NCBI GenBank assembly: GCA_025808875.1
Contig: CP075528.1
Span: 2,416,473 to 2,480,472, forward strand
Source of the DNA: Enhydrobacter sp.
Lineage (GTDB): Bacteria; Pseudomonadota; Alphaproteobacteria; Reyranellales; Reyranellaceae
Reading direction: 5' to 3'
DNA: 64,000 nucleotides
This document shows, piece by piece, positions 34,418-42,786 of the stretch. A program made the position numbers and the translations under genes. Each line of letters starts with the position of its first letter. Within the stretch, counting starts at the first letter, position 1. Under the pieces are notes generated by a model. It had not been told where the DNA came from and searched no databases. It worked only from the letters and a program-made list of their open reading frames with translations.

Positions 34418-34915
34418 ATGGAGGGCGAGAAGGGCTTCTTCAGCGTACTGGCCTGGTTCCAGCATACGGCGCTGGCACAGGAGATCAGGGGCGGAACCTG
34501 GAGCTACGCCGCGCTCGAGGTCGTGCATTTGATCGGTGTCGCATGCCTGGTCGGTTCGATCCTCGCGTTCGATTTACGATTGATGGGGCTCTCGCGCGGA
34601 CTCGAGGCGCGGGGCATGATGCGTCACTTGCTGCCGCTCGCGGCAATCGGTTTCGCGCTTGCGGCGGCCAGCGGAAGCCTGATGTTCATGGCCGACGCTG
34701 TCGCACTTGCAGCGAACCGCGCCTTTCAGGTCAAGCTCGTCCTCATCCTGCTGGCGGGACTGAATGCCCTGGCGTGCCACCGGGGGCCGCTCTCCGGCAT
34801 GGGCGCGTGGAACCGGCACGTCGCGCCGCCCTGGGCGGCGAGAGCCATGGCCGTCTTCTCTTTGGTCTTCTGGTTGGCCGTCGTCGCGTGTGGTCGCCTG
34901 ATCGCCTACGTATAG
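34418..34915 (+). CDS. Four-helix membrane protein, DUF6644-like
   Basis: 165 residues from the ATG at 34418 (a GTG lies directly before it at 34415). Four hydrophobic segments are seen, roughly residues 32-54, 68-90, 100-118 and 136-160. The first contains VVHLIGVACLVGSILAFDLR, and conserved His residues recur (FQHTALA, VVHLIG, RHLLPLAAIGFAL), which could ligate heme as in cytochrome-b-like membrane proteins. Follows the DUF6152-like gene; probably one transcript. Function unknown. Confidence 0.7.
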   Translation: MEGEKGFFSVLAWFQHTALAQEIRGGTWSYAALEVVHLIGVACLVGSILAFDLRLMGLSRGLEARGMMRHLLPLAAIGFALAAASGSLMFMADAVALAANRAFQVKLVLILLAGLNALACHRGPLSGMGAWNRHVAPPWAARAMAVFSLVFWLAVVACGRLIAYV

Positions 34916-34919
34916 CCCG

Positions 34920-35780
34920 CTATTCGGCCGCCGCCTTTTGTTCGGCCGGGCGCCGCGCCAGCCATTCGTGCATGGCGGCTTCCATGGTCATGAACACAGC
35001 GCCGCCTTCCATCAGCTTCTGGATCAGCCGCTCGAGCATCATCATGCGATGGCCGCGGCCGATGACGTGCGGATGGAAAGTGTAGGTGAGTATGCCGAAA
35101 TCGGGCTGCACGCGCGTCATGTAGGTGAAGTCGTCGACGAAGTTCTCGAGGACATTGGTCGCGTTCATCAAGCCGGCCTGGATCGAGCCGTTCGGGTTGC
35201 GCATGTATTCGAAGTGCGGGAAGTCGTCGAGTGACCAGCTGATCGGCATCTCGACCAGTGCCGTCTCGCGGCCGCGTACGAAAGGCGCCTCGAGTTCCGC
35301 GACATCCCCCTGGCGGGCGAAGTAGCAGTCGTAGTCGTGCCCCATCATCGAGCTGTCGTACCGGATGCCGTGCTTGAGCAGCAGCTCTATGGAATGGGGC
35401 GAGAGGTCCCAGGCCGGCGAGCGATAGCCGCGCGCGAGGCTGCCGCTGATGCGCTTGATCGATTCGTTGCCGCGCACGAGCTCCTCCTCCTCTTCGTCGC
35501 GCGAGAGGGTGACCGGCAGGCGGTGTGTCCATCCGTGATGCGCGAGTTCGTGGCCGGCTTCGACATAGGGAGCCACCGCGCGGGGCGTACTGTCGATGGT
35601 GTGGCCCGGCGTGAAGAACGTGGCCTTGATGCCGTAGCGTTCGAGCAGTGCGACCAGTCGGGGGATCACCACGACGTCGTATTCGCCGCGCGAAATCGCG
35701 GTCGGGGTCGTCAGGCCGCGGGCGATGAAGCCCGAAAGGTGGTCATGGTCGAAGGTCAGGCAGACGATATGGCGGGCCAT
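34920..35780 (-). CDS. Polysaccharide deacetylase family (NodB/PuuE-like) hydrolase
   Basis: 286 residues. The NodB metal motif is present: CLTFDHDHLSG (Asp pair) and GHELAHHGWTHRLPV (H-x3-H). The barrel continues with RGYRSPAWDLSPHSIELLLK and ILTYTFHPHVIGRGHRM. This variant resembles PuuE-type allantoinases and cyclic imidases rather than chitin deacetylases, and it has no signal peptide, so it acts in the cytoplasm. Amide or imide hydrolysis is likely. Divergent from the liv-type operon. Confidence 0.85.
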   Translation of the reverse strand: MARHIVCLTFDHDHLSGFIARGLTTPTAISRGEYDVVVIPRLVALLERYGIKATFFTPGHTIDSTPRAVAPYVEAGHELAHHGWTHRLPVTLSRDEEEEELVRGNESIKRISGSLARGYRSPAWDLSPHSIELLLKHGIRYDSSMMGHDYDCYFARQGDVAELEAPFVRGRETALVEMPISWSLDDFPHFEYMRNPNGSIQAGLMNATNVLENFVDDFTYMTRVQPDFGILTYTFHPHVIGRGHRMMMLERLIQKLMEGGAVFMTMEAAMHEWLARRPAEQKAAAE

Positions 35781-35819
35781 CGAGGTCTCCTTGAGGCAGG
35801 GCGACTGTAGGCGGATTTG

Positions 35820-35848
35820 TTGCCTTCGCCCATCAGACCCTGCATGAT
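35820..35848 (+). promoter_or_regulatory. Possible sigma-70-type promoter of the liv-type operon
   Basis: TTGCCT (35820-35825), a 17-base spacer, then CATGAT (35843-35848); each box matches consensus at 4 of 6 positions. It lies 40 bases before the ATG of the first ABC gene in the only gap between two divergent units. Read by eye only. Confidence 0.3.
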
Positions 35849-35887
35849 GTATCCCAAACAGAGAAGAAGCACGTACAGGGAGGTAAC

Positions 35888-36709
35888 ATGGCGGGGGCGT
35901 CTGCCCAGCGCGCAGCCGCGCAGACGGGCGACAACCAGCTCGTCGTCGAGGGCGTGTCCAAGAAGTTCGGCGGCGTGACCGCCGTGCAGGACGTTTCGCT
36001 CGACGTACCGCGGGGCGGCATCCTTTCTATCATTGGCCCCAATGGCGCGGGCAAGACGTCGCTGCTCAACATGGTTTCGGGCTTTTACAAGCCGGATACG
36101 GGCCGCATCGTGCTCGAAGGCCAAGACATCACGCACCGCAAGCCGAGCGAAATCGCGGCGTTGGGCATCGCCCGCACCTTCCAGAACATCGCGCTCTTCA
36201 GCGGGCTCACCGTGCTCGACAACCTCATGCTCGGGCGGCATGTCCGCATGAAGGCCGGCGTCATTTCGAGCATGGTCTATTGGGGGATGGCCCAGAAGGA
36301 GGACATTGCCCATCGCGCGGCGTGCGAGGAGATCATCGAGTTCCTCAAGCTTCAGGATCTGCGCAAGCAGCCGACGGCCGCGCTCGCCTACGGCTTGCGC
36401 AAGCGCGTCGAGCTGGGACGGGCGCTGGCCGTCCAACCCAGCGTCCTGCTGCTCGACGAGCCGATGGGTGGCATGAACCAGGACGAGAAGGAGGACATGG
36501 CGCGCTACATCCTGGACGTGAACCAGGAGCGCGGCATCACGGTGGTGCTGATCGAACACGACATGGGCGTGGTCATGGACATTTCGGATCGCGTCGTGGT
36601 GCTCGATCGCGGCCGCCGCATCTCGGCGGGGACGCCGGAAGAGGTGCAACGCGACCCCGCCGTCATCGAGGCCTACCTCGGTACCGCCAAGTCCGGAGGA
36701 CGAGCATGA
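35888..36709 (+). CDS. livG: LivG-type ABC transporter ATP-binding protein
   Basis: 273 residues, starting after GGGAGGTAAC. Walker A GPNGAGKTS, Q-loop region ARTFQNIALFSGLTVLDNLM, signature LAYGLRKRVELGRAL (degenerate LSGGQ, common in LivG) and Walker B VLLLDEPMGGM. First gene of a six-gene operon, overlapping the acyl-CoA synthetase start (ATGA). Part of a branched-chain amino acid type (HAAT) importer; the true substrate may be a carboxylic acid. Confidence 0.92.
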   Translation: MAGASAQRAAAQTGDNQLVVEGVSKKFGGVTAVQDVSLDVPRGGILSIIGPNGAGKTSLLNMVSGFYKPDTGRIVLEGQDITHRKPSEIAALGIARTFQNIALFSGLTVLDNLMLGRHVRMKAGVISSMVYWGMAQKEDIAHRAACEEIIEFLKLQDLRKQPTAALAYGLRKRVELGRALAVQPSVLLLDEPMGGMNQDEKEDMARYILDVNQERGITVVLIEHDMGVVMDISDRVVVLDRGRRISAGTPEEVQRDPAVIEAYLGTAKSGGRA

Positions 36710-38649
36710 GCCTGATCGATTTGCCGGACACCGACACGCTGCCCAAGCTCGTCGAGCGCAACGCGGTAGCCGACCCGCGCGGCGCCGGCATGCGCGAGAA
36801 GACGCGGGGCGTGTGGAAGACGTACAGCTGGTCCGATTACCGCGACAACGTGCGCGATTTCGCTCTCGGCCTCGCGGCGCTGGGCTTCGCCCGCGGCGAC
36901 AAGCTTTCGGTGATCGGCGACAACCGTCCTCAGCTCTACTTCGCGCAACTGGCGGCGCAGGCGCTCGGCGGGGTTTCGGTGCCGGTGTACCAGGACTCGA
37001 TCGCGGCGGAGCTGGTCTACGTCCTGAACCATGCGGAAACATCCGTCATCGTGGCCGAAGACCAGGAACAGGTCGACAAGGCGCTGTCGCTCAAGGACAA
37101 GCTGCCGAAACTGCGCTGGGTCGTATTCAACGACCCGCGCGGGTTGTCGTTCTACGACGACCCGATCCTGCGATCGTTCCAGGATGTGCTGGAGGAGGGC
37201 CGGAAATTCGGCCTTGCCCACAAGGACTACTACGCGAAAGCGCTTGCGGGCGGCACCGCGGACGACACGGCGATGATCGCCTATACGTCTGGAACGACCG
37301 GCAATCCCAAGGGCGTCATGCTGACGCACAAGAACATGATCGCGACGGTGGAGGCCTTCGTTTCCGTGAACGAGGTCAAGCTGGGCGACAACTGGTTGTC
37401 GTACCTGCCGATGGCCTGGGTCGGCGACGCGGCCTTCACGGTGGGCATGGCGCTGGTGGCGCGACTCACCGCGAACTGCCCCGAGAGCCCCGAAACGGTC
37501 CAGCGCGATCTGCGCGAATTGGGGCCGGACGCCATGCTGGCGCCGCCGCGCATCTGGGAGAACATGCTCACCCTGATGCAAATCAAGGGCAACGATGCAT
37601 CCCGCGCCAAGAGATGCGTATTCGAGTACTTCCGCGGCCTCGCCGAACGCTGTGAACTGAAACGCAGTGACGGCAAGTCCTTGTCGCTGCTGGAAAGACT
37701 CGGGCTCGCGCTGGGCGAGGTCGTGGTCTACGGTCCGGTGCGCGATCAGCTCGGCTTGCGCAAGGCAAGGTGGTGCTACACCGGCGGGGCACCACTTGGG
37801 CCGGACACGTATCGCTTTTTTCGCTCGTTCGGTATCAACCTGAAGCAGGTCTATGGTGCGACCGAGGCCTCCGCTCTGATCGCCTGCCAGCCCGACTCCG
37901 AGGCCAACCCCAACACCGTCGGGCGCCCGATCCCGAGCGTCGATATCAAGGTCGATGACCGTGGCGAAGTGCTGCTGAAAGGGCCGAACGTCTTCAAGGG
38001 CTACTTCAAGCAGGACGACGTGACACGCGAGACGCTGACGACGGACGGATGGCTCAAGACGGGTGACGCGGGCTTCTTCGACAAGCAGGGCCACCTCGTC
38101 ATCATCGATCGCGCGAAGGACGTCGGCAAGCTGGCCGACGGCACGGCATTCGCGCCGCAATTCATCGAGAACAAGCTGAAGTTCAGCCCCTACATCCGCG
38201 AGGCCGTGGCGTTCGGCGACCAGCGGCCCTTCGTCGTCGCCATGATCGCGATCGACATGCAGACCGTCGGGACCTGGGCGGAGAAGAAGGGGCTGGCCTA
38301 CACCAGCTTCATGGATCTCAGCCGCAAGCCCGAGGCGGCCGAGCTGATCGGCGCGGAAATCGCCAAGGCCAACGCCACGCTGCCGGACGTGCAGCAGGTC
38401 AAGCGCTTTCTGCTGCTCAACAAGGAACTGGATGCCGACGATTCCGAGATGACGCGAACCCGCAAGGTGCGCCGTCGATTCGTGGCCGAAAAGTACGGCA
38501 ACGTGATCGAGGCGTTCTACGGAGGCAAATCCGAAGTCGACGTCGTCGTGGAGATCACCTTCGAGGACGGGCGCAAATCGACACTGAACTCGACGATCGT
38601 CATCCACGATACCTACGGCGCGGCCACGACAGCGCGCCGGGCGGCGTAG
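36706..38649 (+). CDS. AMP-binding long-chain-type acyl-CoA synthetase
   Basis: 647 residues from the ATG at 36706. Adenylation motifs: AYTSGTTGNPKGVML (P-loop), YLPMAWVGDAAF, KQVYGATEASALIACQPDSE, DGWLKTGDAGFFDKQGHLVI and the A8-type IDRAKDV. The length and layout fit the FadD/long-chain group (AMP-dependent synthetase and ligase). Its position between livG and livH, with overlapping starts, implies that the importer delivers a carboxylic acid which this enzyme thioesterifies. An aromatic or branched acid is possible. Confidence 0.9.
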   Translation: MSLIDLPDTDTLPKLVERNAVADPRGAGMREKTRGVWKTYSWSDYRDNVRDFALGLAALGFARGDKLSVIGDNRPQLYFAQLAAQALGGVSVPVYQDSIAAELVYVLNHAETSVIVAEDQEQVDKALSLKDKLPKLRWVVFNDPRGLSFYDDPILRSFQDVLEEGRKFGLAHKDYYAKALAGGTADDTAMIAYTSGTTGNPKGVMLTHKNMIATVEAFVSVNEVKLGDNWLSYLPMAWVGDAAFTVGMALVARLTANCPESPETVQRDLRELGPDAMLAPPRIWENMLTLMQIKGNDASRAKRCVFEYFRGLAERCELKRSDGKSLSLLERLGLALGEVVVYGPVRDQLGLRKARWCYTGGAPLGPDTYRFFRSFGINLKQVYGATEASALIACQPDSEANPNTVGRPIPSVDIKVDDRGEVLLKGPNVFKGYFKQDDVTRETLTTDGWLKTGDAGFFDKQGHLVIIDRAKDVGKLADGTAFAPQFIENKLKFSPYIREAVAFGDQRPFVVAMIAIDMQTVGTWAEKKGLAYTSFMDLSRKPEAAELIGAEIAKANATLPDVQQVKRFLLLNKELDADDSEMTRTRKVRRRFVAEKYGNVIEAFYGGKSEVDVVVEITFEDGRKSTLNSTIVIHDTYGAATTARRAA

Positions 38650-38657
38650 GAGGTCCG

Positions 38658-39548
38658 ATGGACTGGCAATTCACCTTTCTGCTGATCGGCAACGGTGTCC
38701 TTATCGGATTGATGTACTCTCTGATCGCGCTCGGTTTCGTCATCGTCTACAAGGCGACCGACGCCATCAATTTCGCCCAGGGCGAGTTCGTCATGCTGGC
38801 CGCCTTGCTGTCGGCGGCGATGATCGTCTTGATGGAATTGCCGTTCTGGATCGGCGTCATTGTGGCTGTCATCGGCATGGTATCGTTCAGCTTCGGCCTG
38901 GAACGGGTCGTGCTGCGCCCGTTGCTCGGCCGTCCGATCGTCGCGGTCATCATGGCAACCATCGGACTCGCCGCCATCCTGCGCGGGTTGGGACCGATGA
39001 TTTTCGGTGCCGAGACGCGGTCCATTTCGCTCCCAGTCGGTGACGAGCCTATCTATCTCGGCCCGTTCATCCTGCAGCCGGTCCAGGTGACGGGCGCGCT
39101 GGTGGCGCTTTTCTTCCTCGGCGGGTTCACCTGGTTCTTCCTGAAGAGCCGCATGGGCGTGGCGATGCGCGCCGTGGCCGACAATCAACAAGTCGCCCAG
39201 GCCATGGGCATCAATGTCGAGCGCTACTTCGCGCTGGCCTGGGCGATGGCGGGCATCGTGTCGGCCCTGGGCGGTGTCGTATGGGGGGCAATGCTGGGAG
39301 TCGACGTCCATGTGGCACTGATTGGATTGAAGGTCTTCCCGGTCGTCATTCTGGGCGGATTGGACTCGATCGTTGGCGCCGTGGTTGGAGGCCTCATTGT
39401 CGGCATCGTCGAGAACTTGGCGGCAGGCTATCTGGATCCGCTGGTTGGAGGCGGGACCAAGGATTTCGCGCCCTATGTGCTGATGATCATAGCGCTGATG
39501 GTCCGGCCCTACGGAATCTTCGGCAAACGCAAGATCGAGCGGGTATAG
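38658..39548 (+). CDS. livH: LivH-type ABC transporter permease
   Basis: 296 residues with about eight hydrophobic segments. IGLMYSLIALGFVIVYKATD, NFAQGEFVMLAALLSAAMIV, GVAMRAVADNQQVAQAMGIN (the EAA-like loop) and LGGLDSIVGAVVGGLIVGIV are family landmarks. AGGAGG lies before the ATG. Followed after 6 bases by livM. Confidence 0.93.
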   Translation: MDWQFTFLLIGNGVLIGLMYSLIALGFVIVYKATDAINFAQGEFVMLAALLSAAMIVLMELPFWIGVIVAVIGMVSFSFGLERVVLRPLLGRPIVAVIMATIGLAAILRGLGPMIFGAETRSISLPVGDEPIYLGPFILQPVQVTGALVALFFLGGFTWFFLKSRMGVAMRAVADNQQVAQAMGINVERYFALAWAMAGIVSALGGVVWGAMLGVDVHVALIGLKVFPVVILGGLDSIVGAVVGGLIVGIVENLAAGYLDPLVGGGTKDFAPYVLMIIALMVRPYGIFGKRKIERV

Positions 39549-39554
39549 GCGAAC

Positions 39555-40643
39555 ATGTTTCACCGCGAATCCGGCTACTTCAAAACGACCTACGCCGCCG
39601 ACGGTGGGCTCTACCCGCTGCCGATCGCCAAGTGGACCGTGCTGTGTCTATTGACGTTGTTCGTCGCTTTGCCTGTGCTGACCACGAGCCTGCTCGGCGC
39701 CGGTTCGGCGGAATATTACGTCTCGATCGTCAACCTCATTCTGATCGCCGTCGTCGGCGCGCTCGGGCTCAACATCCTGGTCGGCTACACCGGCCAGATT
39801 TCGATTGGCCATGCGGGCTTCATGTCCGTCGGCGCCTACACCGCGGCCAACCTCGCCGTGAAGTTCGACCTGCCGTTCTGGCTGACCCTGCCGGCAGGAG
39901 GATTGATGGCGGCTGCGATCGGCATCATCGTCGGCATCCCCAGCCTGCGTATCAAGGGTCTCTACCTGGCGATCGCAACCTTGGCCGCGCAGCTGATCAT
40001 CGAGTGGATCATCAATCACACGCCGGCCATTTCCGGCGGCTCGCAGGCGTCCATCGAGGTGGCCCGTCCGACGGTGTTCGGCTACCCCCTGAAGACGCAG
40101 CGCGAACTCTACTACTTCCTGCTGTTCTTCGCCGTCCTGGCCATCGTCGGTACGCTCAACCTGGTGCGCAGCCGCATCGGCCGGGCGTTTGTCGCCATTC
40201 GCGATCAGGACATCGCAGCCGAGATCATCGGCATCAACATATTCAGGTACAAGCTCACGGCGTTCGCGATTTCCTCGTTCTATGCCGGCGTGACGGGCGT
40301 GCTCTACACGTACTATCTCGGCATCGCCAACTACGAGAACTTCCTGATCACGACGTCGATCGACTATCTGGCGATGATCATCATCGGCGGATTGGGGTCC
40401 GTGCTGGGGTCGATCCTGGGCGCGGTCTTCGTCACCCTGCTGCCGATCGTGATCAGGCTGACCATGGAGAATTTCGGCACTCTGCTCTTCACGACGGCCG
40501 AACTGAACAACATCATCCCGGCGATGCGGCTCGGCATCTTCGGTCTGCTGATCATCGTCTTTCTCGTCCTCGAGCCGGAGGGGCTGAATCGGCTCTGGCG
40601 CAACATCCGGAACTACTTCCGGGTCTGGCCCTTCTCGTACTAG
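39555..40643 (+). CDS. livM: LivM-type ABC transporter permease
   Basis: 362 residues, multispanning. LGLNILVGYTGQISIGHAGF, IGIIVGIPSLRIKGLYLAIA, IGRAFVAIRDQDIAAEIIGI (cytoplasmic loop contacting the ATPases) and IIGGLGSVLGSILGAVFVTL identify LivM. Longer than some members because of an extra N-terminal stretch (FHRESGYFKTTYAADGGLYP), usual in alphaproteobacterial aromatic-acid type systems. Confidence 0.93.
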   Translation: MFHRESGYFKTTYAADGGLYPLPIAKWTVLCLLTLFVALPVLTTSLLGAGSAEYYVSIVNLILIAVVGALGLNILVGYTGQISIGHAGFMSVGAYTAANLAVKFDLPFWLTLPAGGLMAAAIGIIVGIPSLRIKGLYLAIATLAAQLIIEWIINHTPAISGGSQASIEVARPTVFGYPLKTQRELYYFLLFFAVLAIVGTLNLVRSRIGRAFVAIRDQDIAAEIIGINIFRYKLTAFAISSFYAGVTGVLYTYYLGIANYENFLITTSIDYLAMIIIGGLGSVLGSILGAVFVTLLPIVIRLTMENFGTLLFTTAELNNIIPAMRLGIFGLLIIVFLVLEPEGLNRLWRNIRNYFRVWPFSY

Positions 40644-40672
40644 CGTACCGACAGATGAAACAGGAGGAGCTC

Positions 40673-41923
40673 ATGACAAGGCATCTGGCAAGGCTAACCG
40701 CCTCGGCTGCGGCGGCCGTCTTACTGTCGACCGGGGGCGCGCTCGCCCAAGGCGGAGAAATCGTCATCGGCGTCCAGTGCGACCGCACCGGCGCCACGCA
40801 AACCGTGGGCGTGTTCTTCTGCCCCGGCAACCACGACTATGTCGCGGTGATCAACTCCAAGGGCGGGGTCGAGGGCCGCAAGATCCGGGCCATGGAGATT
40901 GACCACGAATACAAGGTCCCCCAGGGCGTCGAATCCTACGAGCGCCACAAGAAGGAAGGTGCGGTCAGCATCCTGCTCTACGGCACGCCGCACACGCAGG
41001 CCCTTGCCGCCAAGCTGGCCGAAGACAAGATCCCCGGTACGTCTCCGGGCTTCGGCAGCGCCGCCAGCGCCGACGGCAAGCGCTACCCCTACCTGTTCCC
41101 GGTTGCCGCGACCTATTGGTCGCAAGCGGCCGCGGCCGTGAAGTTCACCAAGGACAAGCTGGGCGGGAACCTGAAGGGCAAGAAGGTCGCCTACCTGTTC
41201 TACGACAACCCGGCAGGCAAGGAGCCTCTGCCGATCCTCGAGGATCTCGCCAAGCTCGAGGGTTTCGAGTTGCGCACGTTCGCCGTGCCGGCGCCGGGCG
41301 TGGAAATGGGCGCCCAAGTGCTCGACATCACCCAACGCTACCGCGCCGACTTCGTGATCGCCCACCTGTTCGGCCGCTCGCCGTCGGTGTCGATCAAGGA
41401 GTTCAAGCGGACCGGCTATCCGTTGTCGAAGGTCGTGAGCTTCGTGTGGGGCTCCGCCGAGGCGGATATCGAAGCGGCCGGCGGCGGTGCGGTGGCAGAA
41501 GGCTACAACACCATGCAATTCGCCGGTGTGGGATCGGACTACCCGATCCACAACGAAATCCGCGAGCTCTACAAGAAGGAAGGGAAGGGGCCGCCCAAGG
41601 AGATGGCGTCGACCGTCTACTACAACCGCGGCATCTTCCACATGGCTGTCCACATCGAAGCCGTGCGCAACGCCCTCAAGGCGAAGGGCGCGAACGCGAA
41701 GATCACCGGAGCCGACGTCAAGGAAGGCTTCGAGAAGATCAAGGGCGTCACGTTGGGCGGCCTCATGCCGCCCCTCGAGATCACGCCCGAAGATCACGAG
41801 GGCGGAGGCTGGGTCCAGATCTTCACCGTCAAGGGCGGCAAGCTGACCAAGAATTCCGACTGGTTCCGGGCCTATCCGGAAGTCATCAAGAAGCACATCG
41901 AGGCGGACGGCAAGAAGTCCTGA
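40673..41923 (+). CDS. LivK-type ABC transporter substrate-binding protein
   Basis: 416 residues from the ATG at 40673, with CAGGAGGAG before it. Signal peptide (HLARLTASAAAAVLLSTGGA, cleavage near LAQ), then the type I periplasmic-binding fold: EIVIGVQCDRTGATQTVGVF, YVAVINSKGGVEGRKIRAME, GTSPGFGSAASADGKRYPYL and KGKKVAYLFYDNPAGKEPLP. The ligand-binding first lobe has two cysteines (VQCDRTG, FFCPGNH), unusual for plain leucine binders. Substrate probably an organic acid given the synthetase in the operon. Confidence 0.92.
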   Translation: MTRHLARLTASAAAAVLLSTGGALAQGGEIVIGVQCDRTGATQTVGVFFCPGNHDYVAVINSKGGVEGRKIRAMEIDHEYKVPQGVESYERHKKEGAVSILLYGTPHTQALAAKLAEDKIPGTSPGFGSAASADGKRYPYLFPVAATYWSQAAAAVKFTKDKLGGNLKGKKVAYLFYDNPAGKEPLPILEDLAKLEGFELRTFAVPAPGVEMGAQVLDITQRYRADFVIAHLFGRSPSVSIKEFKRTGYPLSKVVSFVWGSAEADIEAAGGGAVAEGYNTMQFAGVGSDYPIHNEIRELYKKEGKGPPKEMASTVYYNRGIFHMAVHIEAVRNALKAKGANAKITGADVKEGFEKIKGVTLGGLMPPLEITPEDHEGGGWVQIFTVKGGKLTKNSDWFRAYPEVIKKHIEADGKKS

Positions 41924-41931
41924 GGCTCGGC

Positions 41932-41966
41932 GGTGCAGGCGGCTTCGCCGCCTGCACCTTCTCTTT
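41932..41966 (+). terminator. Strong intercistronic hairpin between livK-type and livF genes
   Basis: GGTGCAGGCGGC (41932-41943) pairs with GCCGCCTGCACC (41947-41958) around TTC, a perfect 12-bp GC-rich stem, followed by TTCTCTTT (41959-41966). It starts 8 bases after the binding-protein stop and lies 20 bases before the livF ATG. It could act as a partial terminator or a 3' stabiliser that raises binding-protein mRNA over the distal ATPase. Confidence 0.7.
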
Positions 41967-41986
41967 CGACAGGTGACGATCGCTTC

Positions 41987-42781
41987 ATGCTGACGCTGAA
42001 CAACATCGAAGTCGTCTACGACAAGGTCATCCTCGTCCTGCGCGGCGTTTCCGTTACCGCCCCGGAGGGGGCTGTAACGGCGGTGCTGGGCGCCAACGGG
42101 GCCGGCAAGACGACCACCCTGAAGGCCATCTCCGGTGTGTTGCGCAGCGAGCGCGGCGAGGTCACCAAGGGATCCATCGAGTATGGCGGCCGGCGCATCG
42201 ACGGCATGCGCGCTCACGACGTCACGCGGCTGCGCATCGCCCAGGTCTTCGAGGGCCGCCGGGTGTTCGAGCATCTGACGACCGAGGAGAACCTGATCGC
42301 CGGAGGGCACACCCAGCCCGACATCGCCACCATCCGGCGCGGCATCGACCTCGTCTATACCTACTTTCCGAGGCTTCGCGAGCGGCGCACCCAGCAGTCC
42401 GGCTATCTATCCGGCGGGGAGCAGCAAATGCTGGCGATCGGGCGGGCACTCATGAGCCAGCCGAGGCTCATGCTGCTCGACGAGCCTTCGCTTGGGCTCG
42501 CTCCCATGCTGGTCGAGGAGATCTTCGGGATCGTGGCCCGCCTGGTGAAGCAGGAGAAGCTGTCGGTGCTGCTGGTCGAGCAGAATGCCACCATGGCACT
42601 GACGGTCGCCGACCACGGCTACGTGATGGAGAACGGCCGCATCGTGCTCGAGGGACCGGCCGCGAAGCTGCGCGACAACTCCGACATCAAGGAGTTCTAC
42701 CTCGGGCTCAACGAAGGTGGGGCCCGCAAGTCCTACCACGACACCAAGCATTACAAGCGGCGCAAACGCTGGCTATCCTAG
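41987..42781 (+). CDS. livF: LivF-type ABC transporter ATP-binding protein
   Basis: 264 residues from the ATG at 41987. Walker A GANGAGKTT, signature LSGGEQQMLAIGRAL, Walker B LMLLDEPSLGLAP. LivF-type end with ADHGYVMENGRIVLEGPAAK, extended by a basic tail (HYKRRKRWLS) of about 20 residues not usual in LivF. The next gene begins 5 bases after the stop. Second ATPase of the importer. Confidence 0.93.
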   Translation: MLTLNNIEVVYDKVILVLRGVSVTAPEGAVTAVLGANGAGKTTTLKAISGVLRSERGEVTKGSIEYGGRRIDGMRAHDVTRLRIAQVFEGRRVFEHLTTEENLIAGGHTQPDIATIRRGIDLVYTYFPRLRERRTQQSGYLSGGEQQMLAIGRALMSQPRLMLLDEPSLGLAPMLVEEIFGIVARLVKQEKLSVLLVEQNATMALTVADHGYVMENGRIVLEGPAAKLRDNSDIKEFYLGLNEGGARKSYHDTKHYKRRKRWLS

Positions 42782-42786
42782 GCGCG

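Noticed and set aside
36673..38607. 644-codon antisense frame over the acyl-CoA synthetase
   Set aside because: All adenylation motifs are on the plus strand; the antisense product has no family features.
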